A program made the position numbers and the translations under genes. The notes below the pieces were generated by a model. The model searched no databases. It saw only the letters and a program-made list of their open reading frames with translations, and was not told the DNA's origin. From Bacteroidota bacterium (GTDB taxonomy: Bacteria > Bacteroidota > Bacteroidia > Flavobacteriales > Weeksellaceae), in contig JAEYOX010000087.1 in assembly GCA_023411265.1 (NCBI GenBank), forward strand, positions 1 to 13,278: 13,278 nt of DNA. The letters are read 5' to 3'. Below are positions 1 to 6,833 of the stretch, piece after piece. How positions within the stretch are numbered: the stretch's first letter is position 1; each line of letters begins with the position of its first letter.

Positions 1-17
1 GAATCCCTCAGGACCCA
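1..17 (+). tRNA. Probable 3' end of a tRNA gene, cut by the window edge
   Basis: The first bases fit the end of a tRNA. GAAT would be the last four bases of a TTCGAAT T-loop, CCCTC the 3' half of the T-stem, AGGACCC the 3' half of the acceptor stem, and A17 the discriminator. No CCA is encoded. The 5' part lies outside the window, so the amino acid cannot be named. A terminator hairpin follows at once, which supports the end of a short RNA gene. The call rests on only 17 bases. Confidence 0.5.
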
Positions 18-24
18 CACTTGT

Positions 25-56
25 AAAAAGCTTCACAGCAATGTGAGGCTTTTTTT
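25..56 (+). terminator. Intrinsic terminator after the probable tRNA
   Basis: The arms AAGCTTCACA (28-37) and TGTGAGGCTT (42-51) pair with one G-T wobble around a GCAA tetraloop. The stem can extend through the A-run at 25-27, and a T-run at 50-56 follows. This is the classic shape of a rho-independent terminator for plus-strand transcription, presumably that of the tRNA just upstream. Confidence 0.8.
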
Positions 57-165
57 GTAGCATATTCTTCCTATTCATAAGGGTATACCGAGATTCACAA
101 TATTTTACCACTTAATTTGTTCGGGTACAATTAACCTGCTTTTGGCATATAAAAAGGCAGACTTT

Positions 166-198
166 AAGGTACACCATTTTTTCTCAAGGTACACCATT
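166..198. repeat. Two direct copies of AAGGTACACCATT before the integrase relic
   Basis: The 13-base word AAGGTACACCATT occurs at 166-178 and again at 186-198, two helical turns (20 bp) apart. It sits just upstream of the integrase fragment start at 217. It could be a pair of integrase arm-binding sites or the repeated terminal motif of a lost insertion sequence. The sequence does not decide between these. An in-frame ATG at 142 would translate through the repeats, but that stretch does not look like protein. Confidence 0.6.
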
Positions 199-216
199 CA
201 AATCCCCATTAATACT

Positions 217-537
217 ATGAGCAACCAAAACATAAGGATTCTGTTTCTAATTGAAAGAAATAAGATCAACAGACTAGGACAAGCCCCGTTAAGATGTAGA
301 ATAACTTATTGTAACGAAAGAAAGATATTCTCCACAGGTTTATTCATAAATCCTGATAACTGGATTGCTTCCAAACAAAAAGCACATCCACCCAACACAG
401 AAAATTCCCAAATTAACACTCAACTAAGCCTGATTAAACAAGAAATTAATCAGGCTTTTTTATTTCTCCAAATCCATGGAAGAGACTTTAATGTAGATGA
501 CATTTACAGGCAATATAAGGTTTTTTATCATTTCTAA
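217..537 (+). pseudogene. Truncated tyrosine recombinase/integrase, N-terminal arm-binding domain only
   Basis: The 106-aa product starting at ATG 217 resembles the N-terminal arm-type DNA-binding domain of Bacteroidota phage/conjugative-element integrases. Recognisable blocks are FLIERNKINRLGQAPLRCR, KIFSTGLFINPDNW, INTQLSLIKQEINQAF and DVDDIYRQYK. Full-length relatives run to roughly 400 residues, with a core-binding domain and a catalytic domain carrying the R...HxxR...Y residues. Here the reading frame ends right after DIYRQYK with an unrelated tail, and no catalytic part is visible in any frame downstream, so it should be inactive. An ATG at 142 is also in frame, but the 25 codons before 217 run through non-protein-like repeat sequence. 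Its place beside a probable tRNA end suggests a degraded tRNA-targeted element. A perfect terminator-like hairpin lies inside the frame. Confidence 0.75.
426..461 (+). terminator. Terminator-like hairpin inside the integrase fragment
   Basis: The arms AAGCCTGATTAA (426-437) and TTAATCAGGCTT (446-457) are perfect 12-base complements around an 8-base loop. A T-run at 456-461 follows. It has the form of a strong intrinsic terminator for plus-strand transcription, yet it lies within the coding frame (codons for the SLIKQEINQAF part). Whether it terminates transcription is not known. It may be a coincidence of codons or a brake on integrase expression. Confidence 0.5.
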
Positions 538-543
538 TAAAAA

Positions 544-576
544 AAAGACTCTCAAACACAAAGTATGGGAGTCTTT
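544..576 (-). terminator. Terminator of the minus-strand small-gene pair
   Basis: The arms AAAGACTCTCA (544-554) and TGGGAGTCTTT (566-576) pair with one wobble around an 11-base loop. Read on the minus strand, the stem is followed by a run of seven T (complement of 540-546). It begins 20 bases after the stop codon of the 37-aa gene. It could also slow plus-strand transcription coming out of the integrase relic. Confidence 0.75.
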
Positions 577-595
577 AAATAATGATAGCATTTAT

Positions 596-709
596 TTAAT
601 CCTTGTCATTTCTTTTTAATAATTTTATGATTGTTGGCTTTAATATCTCTGCAATAATGCTACCAAATATAACAGAGAATATAAGTATTAGCCATTCAGT
701 TACCTCCAT
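596..709 (-). CDS. Small single-pass membrane peptide, 37 aa, function unknown
   Basis: An ATG at 709-707 opens a 37-codon frame ending in TAA at 598-596. The peptide begins MEVTEWLILIFSVIFG, continues SIIAEILKPTIIK, and ends LLKRNDKD. This gives one hydrophobic helix of about 20 residues (roughly 6-25) and a basic C-terminal tail, which predicts an inner-membrane peptide with the tail in the cytoplasm. It starts four bases after the stop of the 100-aa gene, so translational coupling is likely, and a terminator follows within 20 bases. I do not recognise the family. The shape is shared by type I toxin peptides, phage holin-like peptides and small immunity peptides, none of which can be assigned from sequence alone. 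The coupling and terminator are what make it more than a chance frame. Confidence 0.5.
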   Translation of the reverse strand: MEVTEWLILIFSVIFGSIIAEILKPTIIKLLKRNDKD

Positions 710-713
710 TATG

Positions 714-1016
714 TTATAAACTTGAAAGCCATTTCCCTACCTTTCCAAAAACCCCAGTAGACGCAGTTACTGCCGTCGTTAAACCTGCCGCAGCAACAAT
801 TTTCCAATTAATTTGTCCATTATTAAAGACATGTTGAGAAACTGCAGCAAAACTAGCTCCACCTATATCAATTAATGATTCATCTACATTATTGAAATTT
901 TCAGAAAATGCATACTGTTTGGGAAAAGTCTCGAAGACTAATAATCTTTTTGTTTTTTGTATTCTTTCATAACCATTGTTTATTAAAATATCATACAAAC
1001 ACTCAAATGTACACAT
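714..1016 (-). CDS. Hypothetical 100-aa protein paired with the 37-aa membrane peptide
   Basis: The frame starts at ATG 1016-1014 after an A-rich stretch, as is usual for genes in this phylum without a clear Shine-Dalgarno site. The N-terminal half (1-50) is mixed and polar, with two cysteines (C2, C6) and a basic patch near ERIQKTKR. The C-terminal half is rich in Gly/Ala/Ser/Thr/Val, with GGASFAAVSQ near 52-61 and a weakly hydrophobic segment around 72-95 (KIVAAAGLTTAVTASTGVFG). No signal peptide is seen. The C-terminal half recalls small pore-forming or bacteriocin-like peptides only in composition. I do not recognise the family. It lies next to an integrase relic and is likely cargo of that element, cotranscribed with the 37-aa gene. 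Confidence 0.55.
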   Translation of the reverse strand: MCTFECLYDILINNGYERIQKTKRLLVFETFPKQYAFSENFNNVDESLIDIGGASFAAVSQHVFNNGQINWKIVAAAGLTTAVTASTGVFGKVGKWLSSL

Positions 1017-1224
1017 CTTTTTTTGATTCGCAAAAAAATGGTTGAAAAAATAATAAATAAATCAAACAACTGGTTTACAAATAATTACAGCTTATTTGAA
1101 TTTGTTTTTTATTGAAATCACCATCATAAATGGTAAATATTATTAAATTTCAACACATTAAAAATACACACCTTTTTTATGAATTTTCCTGACAAATATT
1201 TTTAGTTTACGTTCGGATATCATC

Positions 1225-1259
1225 ACAAAAAAACGCTTCCACCGGAGCAGAAGCGTTTT
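1225..1259 (-). terminator. Terminator of clpB
   Basis: The arms AAAACGCTTC (1230-1239) and GAAGCGTTTT (1250-1259) are perfect complements with a 10-base loop. On the minus strand the stem runs into seven T residues. It lies about 18 bases past the clpB stop codon. The rest of the 261-bp gap (1017-1277) is AT-rich. It must hold the promoter of the 100-aa gene, but I see no convincing match to the consensus there. Confidence 0.85.
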
Positions 1260-1277
1260 AAATATTATTCGTTATTT

Positions 1278-3869
1278 TTATTCGGTTGGGCGAAACACCA
1301 ATCCGCTTTCTTCAAAATAATCCAGAGTAATACGGTCGCCGTCATTTACTTTTCCTGCTAAAATTTCCTTGGAAAGTTTATTCAGAACTTCCTGCTGCAG
1401 AACTCTTTTCAATGGTCGGGCTCCGAAACTGGGGTCATAACCTCTGTTCATTATGTACTCGATGGCGTCTTCCGTAGTTGTGATCAGAATACCTTTTTTC
1501 TCCAGCATCGTATTGAAACCTCGTAACTGATACTGAACAATTTTTCCGATTTCCTTTCTGGTCAGTGGCTGGAAAAGTACTACTTCGTCGATTCTATTCA
1601 GAAATTCCGGTCGTAGCGTCTGTTTCAGAAGGTTGAAAACTTCCTCTCTGGTTTTGTCAATAACTTCATATCGGTTACTATCAGTCAAATTCTCAAAATT
1701 TTCCTGAATAAGCGACGATCCCATGTTAGAAGTCATGATGATGATGGAGTTTTTGAAATTCACCACACGGCCTTTATTATCGGTCAATCGGCCGTCATCC
1801 AAAACCTGAAGAAGGGTGTTGAAAACATCCGGATGTGCTTTCTCAATTTCGTCCAACAACACAACGGAGTAAGGACGACGGCGAACCGCCTCAGTAAGCT
1901 GCCCGCCTTCCTCGTAACCGATGTATCCCGGAGGTGCACCTACCAGTCGTGACACGGAATGGCGTTCCTGATATTCACTCATGTCAATTCTCGTCATATT
2001 ACTTTCATCATCAAATAGAAATTCGGCCAGCGCTTTTGCTAATTCAGTTTTCCCTACACCCGTGGTTCCCAGAAAAAGAAAACTTCCGATCGGTTTTTTT
2101 TCGTCACTCAATCCTGCCCGGTTTCTGCGAATTGCATCAGCAACAGCTTCGATGGCTTCTTCTTGGCCTACTACTCTTTTATGGAGTTCATCTTCCAGGT
2201 TCAGCAATTTTTCCCTTTCACTCTGCAGAAGTTTGGTTACTGGAATTCCTGTCCATTTCGAGATGACTTCAGAAATATTTTCGGCAGTAACTTCTTCTTT
2301 AATGAGTTCGTTCTGGTTATTCTGCATTTCTAGTTCCAACTTTTTCAACTCCTCATCCTTAGCCCGCAGTTTACCGTACTGAATTTCAGCTACCTTCGCA
2401 TAATCACCGGCTCTAGAAGCCCGTTCGGCTTCCAACTTCAGGGATTCTATATCTTTTTTGATCTGAGTCAGGTCTTCAGATTTTTGTTTTTCTTGCAGCC
2501 ATTTTGCATTGATTTCGTTGCGCTGTTCAGAAAATTTAGCAATATCTTCTTTCAGGTGATTGATTTTAACTTCATTTCCTTCGCGTGAAATAGCGGCAAG
2601 TTCTATTTCCAATTGCATCAGCTTTCTGTCCAAAACATCTAGTTCTTCCGGTTTAGAATTAATTTCCATACGGAGTTTTGCCGATGCTTCGTCAATCAAA
2701 TCAATCGCTTTATCAGGTAAAAAGCGATCAGAAATATACCTTTGCGACTGTTCTACCGCCGCAATGATAGCTTCATCCTTAATCCGGACTTTGTGGTGCG
2801 CTTCATATTTTTCTTTAATTCCACGTAAAATAGAAATCGCAGATTCGGTATCCGGCTCCTCCACGATCACCTTCTGAAAACGTCTTTCCAGAGCTTTATC
2901 TTTTTCAAAATATTTTTGATATTCATTTAGGGTCGTAGCTCCCACTGCGCGAAGTTCGCCCCTAGCGAGTGCTGGTTTCAGAATATTAGCTGCATCCATA
3001 GCACCTTCACCTCCTCCAGCTCCAACAAGCGTATGAATTTCGTCAATAAAAAGAATGATTTGCCCGTCAGATTTAATCACTTCATTGACTACGGATTTTA
3101 ATCTTTCCTCAAATTCGCCTTTATATTTTGCACCAGCAATTAAAGCTCCCATATCCAAGGAATACAGGGTTTTATCCATCAGGTTTTCGGGAACATCGCC
3201 GGAAATAATCCGGTGCGCTATTCCCTCTGCAATCGCAGTTTTACCCACGCCGGGTTCACCGATGAGAATAGGGTTATTCTTCGTTCTTCGGGATAAAATC
3301 TGCAACACTCTGCGGATTTCCTCATCTCTTCCGATAACAGGATCCAATTTTCCTTCTGCGGCAAGCTCGTTGAAATTTTTCGCATATTTATTCAGGCTCT
3401 GATAGGTTTCTTCCGAACTGGCCGAGGTAGCACGAGATCCTTTGCGAAGTTCCTTTATCGCTGTTTCCAGAGAGTTTTTTGTAATTCCCATATCTTTTAG
3501 CAGTTTGGAAACTTCAGAATTCACTTCAAAAAGAGAGAGCCAAAAATGTTCAATGGTAACAAATTCGTCGCCCATCTTTTTGGCGATATTTGGCGCATCC
3601 AATAATATTTTGTTAGCCGATTGGGAAAGATACAGATTCCCGCCTTCCACTTTAGGAAGTTTTTCAATAAGCGAACGGTTTCTTTCGCGCACAAGAGCTA
3701 GCTCTGCTTCAGATTTCTTCAGCAAAAATTCAGATATATTTTCATCTACCTGAAAAATTCCCTCCAGAAGATGCTGGGATTCTATACTTTGGTTGCCAAA
3801 TTCCATCGCAATTTGCTGCGCTTTCTGAATGGCTTCCTGTGATTTTACAGTAAATTGATCTAAGTTCAT
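1278..3869 (-). CDS. clpB: ATP-dependent chaperone ClpB (Hsp100 disaggregase)
   Basis: ClpB is a cytoplasmic hexameric AAA+ machine that, with DnaK, pulls proteins out of aggregates after heat or other stress. The 863-aa product has the normal length and all domains. The N-terminal substrate domain covers about 1-145. NBD1 has Walker A GEPGVGKT at 204-211, pore loop AKYKGEFE near 247-254, Walker B ILFIDE at 272-277 and arginines 329-330. The coiled-coil middle domain at about 405-525 separates ClpB from ClpA/ClpC. NBD2 has Walker A GTTGVGKT at 601-608, pore loop GYIGYE at 648-653, Walker B VVLLDE at 669-674 and sensor-2 GARPLKR at 816-822. No ClpP-docking tripeptide loop was noticed. The gene is monocistronic, divergent from paaE, and has its own terminator. 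No CIRCE element is visible upstream. Confidence 0.97.
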   Translation of the reverse strand: MNLDQFTVKSQEAIQKAQQIAMEFGNQSIESQHLLEGIFQVDENISEFLLKKSEAELALVRERNRSLIEKLPKVEGGNLYLSQSANKILLDAPNIAKKMGDEFVTIEHFWLSLFEVNSEVSKLLKDMGITKNSLETAIKELRKGSRATSASSEETYQSLNKYAKNFNELAAEGKLDPVIGRDEEIRRVLQILSRRTKNNPILIGEPGVGKTAIAEGIAHRIISGDVPENLMDKTLYSLDMGALIAGAKYKGEFEERLKSVVNEVIKSDGQIILFIDEIHTLVGAGGGEGAMDAANILKPALARGELRAVGATTLNEYQKYFEKDKALERRFQKVIVEEPDTESAISILRGIKEKYEAHHKVRIKDEAIIAAVEQSQRYISDRFLPDKAIDLIDEASAKLRMEINSKPEELDVLDRKLMQLEIELAAISREGNEVKINHLKEDIAKFSEQRNEINAKWLQEKQKSEDLTQIKKDIESLKLEAERASRAGDYAKVAEIQYGKLRAKDEELKKLELEMQNNQNELIKEEVTAENISEVISKWTGIPVTKLLQSEREKLLNLEDELHKRVVGQEEAIEAVADAIRRNRAGLSDEKKPIGSFLFLGTTGVGKTELAKALAEFLFDDESNMTRIDMSEYQERHSVSRLVGAPPGYIGYEEGGQLTEAVRRRPYSVVLLDEIEKAHPDVFNTLLQVLDDGRLTDNKGRVVNFKNSIIIMTSNMGSSLIQENFENLTDSNRYEVIDKTREEVFNLLKQTLRPEFLNRIDEVVLFQPLTRKEIGKIVQYQLRGFNTMLEKKGILITTTEDAIEYIMNRGYDPSFGARPLKRVLQQEVLNKLSKEILAGKVNDGDRITLDYFEESGLVFRPTE

Positions 3870-3924
3870 ATGATGTGAAATTGTGATGTTTAAAATTTCC
3901 GTGAGAAGTGCAAAAACCTCTTCA

Positions 3925-3953
3925 AAATGATATAATCATCAAAATGTAGACAA
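3925..3953 (-). promoter_or_regulatory. Tentative clpB promoter
   Basis: On the minus strand, TTG (3953-3951) is followed after 18 bases by TATCATTT (3932-3925), a partial match to the Bacteroidota -33 TTG / -7 TAnnTTTG pattern. It would give a leader of about 45-50 bases. The same stretch contains a palindrome ATGAT-ATA-ATCAT (3927-3939) and two direct copies of TCAAAATG (3922-3929, 3939-3946). These may be operator sequence or chance in AT-rich DNA. Confidence 0.3.
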
Positions 3954-4066
3954 TTTTTCCGAAATACGTGCGCTGCTTATACATATTTGCGACATAATTT
4001 CCGAAATCAATAATTTTAGCAATATAAAAGTAGAAAATTATATTTTAAGCGAAGAAAAAACGGACT

Positions 4067-4096
4067 TTCGGAGTTTTGTATTTTTCTTTATATTTG
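4067..4096 (+). promoter_or_regulatory. Likely promoter of the paa operon
   Basis: TATATTTG (4089-4096) is an exact match to the Bacteroidota -7 consensus TAnnTTTG. The -33 position 19 bases upstream holds TTC (4067-4069), one base off TTG. Transcription would begin near 4103, giving a leader of about 28 bases before the paaE ATG. A short inverted repeat TCAC/GTGA (4103-4106, 4112-4115) sits right at the predicted start and could bind a regulator. No paa regulator gene is present in the window. Confidence 0.5.
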
Positions 4097-4130
4097 TTGG
4101 ATTCACTTCAGGTGATTTTTTATCAGAACT

Positions 4131-5219
4131 ATGCATCATTTTCATCAACTCAAAACAACAAAAGTAAGTAAGGAGACCAACGATTGCGTGAATATCGCAT
4201 TCGAAATTCCGGAACATCTAAGAAATGCATTTAGGTATAAACAAGGACAGTATATCAATGTTCGCCGAGTAATAGACGGGGAAGATCTGCGCCGCTCCTA
4301 TTCCATTGTAAATGCACCTTCGGAAGGCAACCAAGAAATTGAAATTCTGGTAAAAAATATAGAAGACGGCAGGGTTTCCTCTTTCTTGAACGAAGAAGTT
4401 AAAATAGGAGACCATCTGGAAATACTGGAACCAATGGGGCATTTCTACACCCATCATCATCCCAGCAACAGGAAAACTTACGTTGGTTTGGCAGCTGGAA
4501 GCGGAATCTCACCCGTGCTTTCTAATCTGAAGGAGGCACTGTATCAGGAGCCGGAGTCTCAAGCTTACCTTTTCTTCAGCAATAAGAGTTTTGAAAGTAT
4601 CATTTTTCGTAAAGAAATAGATACACTTGCTGAGGAATTTGGCGGAAGACTGAAAGTCATTTATCTTCTTTCAAGAGAGAAACATTACGAAGACGAACTC
4701 TTTGAAGGAAGAATTTCTGCTGAAAAACTGGACCAGCTCTTTGAACGTTTCCCCGAAATTGCTGTTCAGGAAACCACATTCTTTATTTGTGGGCCGTCGG
4801 AAATGATCAAGGATATTGCAGACTATCTGAAAAAGGACAAAAAGGTGCCTTCACTGCAGGTGATGTACGAATATTATTCTGCTCCCGATGATGAAGAAAA
4901 CGCAGAAAGGAGCGACGAGTTCAAAGCCATCCCGAATCTTGAAAGCATGGTAACCCTTATTATTGATGATGATGAATATTCTTTTCACCTCAATTCCAAG
5001 AAAAACAGTATCTTAGACCAAGCTTTGAAAGAGAAACTTCCGGTTCCTTTTGCCTGCAAAGGCGGCGTTTGCTGTACCTGCAAAGCACAGGTGATGGAAG
5101 GTGAAGTATTTATGGAAAAGAATTTTGCCCTTACGGAAGATGAAGTGGCAAAAGGATTTGTATTAACATGTCAGTGTCACCCAACAACCAATGTGGTGAT
5201 GTTGAATTATGATGTTTAA
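4131..5219 (+). CDS. paaE: Phenylacetyl-CoA 1,2-epoxidase reductase subunit PaaE
   Basis: PaaE passes electrons from NAD(P)H through FAD and a [2Fe-2S] cluster to the PaaA diiron centre of the phenylacetyl-CoA monooxygenase in the cytoplasm. The 362-aa protein has the expected three-part order. The FAD-binding barrel has RRSYSI at 54-59. The NAD(P)-binding domain has AAGSGISP at 121-128 and CGPSEMI at 220-226. A plant-type ferredoxin domain forms the C-terminus, with cluster ligands C309, C314, C317 and C347 (C-x4-C-x2-C...C). Its length is close to that of other PaaE proteins. The ATG at 4131 is the only sensible start and is preceded by a good promoter. Here paaE opens the operon, whereas in Escherichia coli it follows paaABCD. 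Neighbours paaABCD make the assignment firm. Confidence 0.93.
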   Translation: MHHFHQLKTTKVSKETNDCVNIAFEIPEHLRNAFRYKQGQYINVRRVIDGEDLRRSYSIVNAPSEGNQEIEILVKNIEDGRVSSFLNEEVKIGDHLEILEPMGHFYTHHHPSNRKTYVGLAAGSGISPVLSNLKEALYQEPESQAYLFFSNKSFESIIFRKEIDTLAEEFGGRLKVIYLLSREKHYEDELFEGRISAEKLDQLFERFPEIAVQETTFFICGPSEMIKDIADYLKKDKKVPSLQVMYEYYSAPDDEENAERSDEFKAIPNLESMVTLIIDDDEYSFHLNSKKNSILDQALKEKLPVPFACKGGVCCTCKAQVMEGEVFMEKNFALTEDEVAKGFVLTCQCHPTTNVVMLNYDV

Positions 5220-5237
5220 CCTATTAAAATTACGATC

Positions 5238-5495
5238 ATGACCCAGTGGAAATTTGATTCTATCATTGAAGAAGATAAAGAGTACAAAATAAAAGGTCTC
5301 AATATCTGGGGCCATTACTGGCATTGTACAGACCGAAAAATCGAAGTGAGAGATCCTTTTGAAGGTCAGGTTTATTATTTTAATGAATATGAAATTGATG
5401 ACGGTCCTGAGAAAGTAAGTTTCGTTGCCGGGGAATATGCTAACGGTAAACTGGGACTGTACATCAAGGACGAATTAAGCGGGGAAAAACTTTAA
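5238..5495 (+). CDS. Uncharacterised 85-aa protein inside the paa operon
   Basis: A complete 85-codon gene lies 18 bases after paaE and just before paaA, on the same strand. The product is acidic (many Asp/Glu) and rich in aromatic residues, with a tryptophan/histidine cluster GLNIWGHYWHC around 20-30 and a DPFEGQVYYFNEYEI stretch near 39-53. It looks like a small beta-rich cytoplasmic protein: no signal peptide, no membrane helix and only one cysteine. I do not recognise the family, and the E. coli paa cluster has no counterpart here. Tight packing between two epoxidase genes suggests a role in the complex, such as a small accessory or regulatory subunit or a substrate/CoA-binding helper. 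This is inference from position alone. The coding frame itself is convincing. Confidence 0.8.
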   Translation: MTQWKFDSIIEEDKEYKIKGLNIWGHYWHCTDRKIEVRDPFEGQVYYFNEYEIDDGPEKVSFVAGEYANGKLGLYIKDELSGEKL

Positions 5496-5533
5496 AATTG
5501 GATTCCGGAAATAAAGGAGCCGTAAACAAACTT

Positions 5534-6475
5534 ATGGAGTTACAAAAATTTTTAGATTACGTACAGGCAGAGAATAAAGTTGAGCCTAAAGATATGATGC
5601 CGGAAGATTACCGGAAATTGCTGGTACGCCAGATTTCGCAACATGCTCACTCGGAAGTGGTGGGAATGCTTCCTGAGGCCAATTGGATCAGCAGAGCACC
5701 CTCACTCCGAAGAAAGATGGCACTGCTGGCCAAGATACAAGACGAAGCCGGACATGGCCTGTACCTCTATGCAGCCAGCGAAACACTTAATGACGGCACC
5801 ATCCGCGCCGACAGAGATGCTACCTACAATGATATGCTGTCAGGAAAGGCAAAATATTCCAGCATTTTCAATTATCCTACGCTCAGCTGGGCCGATATCG
5901 GAGCCATTGGCTGGCTGGTGGACGGCGCTGCCATTATGAATCAGGTGATGCTGATGGGAAATTCCTACGGACCGTATGCCAGAGCAATGGTGAGGATCTG
6001 CAAGGAGGAATCTTTTCATCAAAGACAAGGATATGAAATTCTGATGACACTGTGCCGCGGAACCAAAGAGCAAAAAGAAATGGCACAGCAGGCGCTCAAC
6101 CGATTTTGGTGGCCTGCGCTGATGATGTTTGGCCCGAATGACGATGCATCCCCAAACTCGCAAAAATCCATGAGCTACCGAGTAAAAAGAGAAAGCAATG
6201 ATGCACTTCGGCAAAGATTTGTTGATGTTACTGTTCCACAGGCAGAATTTTTGGGCTTAAAAGTTCCAGATCAAAACTTAAAATGGAATGAGGAAACACA
6301 ACATTATGATTTTGGCGAACTTCCTTGGGACGAATTTTATGAAGTTTTAAAAGGAAACGGACCGGCCAATAAAAAACGCCTCGAAACTAAAAGAAAGGCA
6401 CAGGAAGAAAACGCCTGGGTGAAAGAAGCAGCACTAGCGTTTGCGGAAAAACAGAATTCCGTTCAGTTAACTTAA
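5534..6475 (+). CDS. paaA: Phenylacetyl-CoA 1,2-epoxidase catalytic subunit PaaA
   Basis: PaaA holds the diiron centre that inserts one oxygen atom of O2 into the aromatic ring of phenylacetyl-CoA, forming the 1,2-epoxide. From ATG 5534 the protein has 313 aa, close to the roughly 309 of E. coli PaaA. It matches strongly across its length: MMPEDYRKLLVRQISQHAHS, NYPTLSWADIGAIGWLVDGA, RFWWPALMMFGPNDD. Likely metal ligands are E41, E71 and H74 (EAGH), D130, and E159 and H162 (EESFH), the paired ExxH pattern of ferritin-like oxygenases. A TTG 12 codons upstream (5498) is also in frame. I prefer the ATG because the product then begins where relatives do, and an AGGAG lies about 14 bases before it. 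It forms the core complex with PaaC; PaaB bridges and PaaE supplies electrons. Confidence 0.96.
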   Translation: MELQKFLDYVQAENKVEPKDMMPEDYRKLLVRQISQHAHSEVVGMLPEANWISRAPSLRRKMALLAKIQDEAGHGLYLYAASETLNDGTIRADRDATYNDMLSGKAKYSSIFNYPTLSWADIGAIGWLVDGAAIMNQVMLMGNSYGPYARAMVRICKEESFHQRQGYEILMTLCRGTKEQKEMAQQALNRFWWPALMMFGPNDDASPNSQKSMSYRVKRESNDALRQRFVDVTVPQAEFLGLKVPDQNLKWNEETQHYDFGELPWDEFYEVLKGNGPANKKRLETKRKAQEENAWVKEAALAFAEKQNSVQLT

Positions 6476-6492
6476 AATCTACTATATTAAAT

Positions 6493-6774
6493 ATGAGCAA
6501 TTTAGATGTGTGGGAAGTATTCATTCAAACGAAACCCGGTTTGTCCCACAAACATGCAGGAACTGTACAGGCAGCTACTGCTGAAATGGCATTGCAGAAC
6601 GCAAGAGACGTGTATACCAGAAGAATGGAAGGAACCTCCATCTGGGTCGTTCCCAGTAAATATCTGGTTAGTAGCGAAGGCGTAGATAAGGAAGCATTTT
6701 TTGATCCGGCAGATGATAAACTATATCGTCATCCTACGTTCTATCAGATTCCTAACGATGTAAAAAATATGTAA
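6493..6774 (+). CDS. paaB: Phenylacetyl-CoA 1,2-epoxidase subunit PaaB
   Basis: PaaB is the small bridging subunit of the phenylacetyl-CoA monooxygenase. It is needed for activity and links PaaAC heterodimers. The 93-aa product is the usual size (E. coli about 95). It carries the family signature blocks WEVFIQTKPGLSHKHAGT near 7-24, ALQNARDVYTRRMEGTSIWVV near 33-53, and FFDPADDKLYRHPTFYQIP near the C-terminus. It begins 17 bases after paaA and is clearly cotranscribed. A 59-bp gap before paaC holds no visible signal. Confidence 0.96.
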   Translation: MSNLDVWEVFIQTKPGLSHKHAGTVQAATAEMALQNARDVYTRRMEGTSIWVVPSKYLVSSEGVDKEAFFDPADDKLYRHPTFYQIPNDVKNM

Positions 6775-6833
6775 AACTTTCGCCGTCTTCGACTGAATTA
6801 TCAGAAGAAAACCTTGGAAAGAAAGCAGAAATT

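Noticed and set aside
142..216. Upstream ATG 142 as the start of the integrase fragment
   Set aside because: The 25 extra codons run through the AAGGTACACCATT repeats and do not resemble integrase sequence; ATG 217 starts at the conserved region.
1934..3753. Several plus-strand open frames of 100-133 codons opposite clpB
   Set aside because: They are antisense shadows of a full-length, well-conserved clpB; their products are serine/phenylalanine-rich and resemble nothing.
5498..5533. TTG 5498 as the start of paaA
   Set aside because: It adds 12 residues not expected in PaaA and lies right after the stop of the preceding gene; ATG 5534 gives the usual length.
5840..6214. Minus-strand 124-codon frame opposite paaA, and similar ones opposite paaC, sdhB and sdhA
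   Set aside because: They overlap strongly conserved genes completely and have no independent signals such as terminators or promoter matches.
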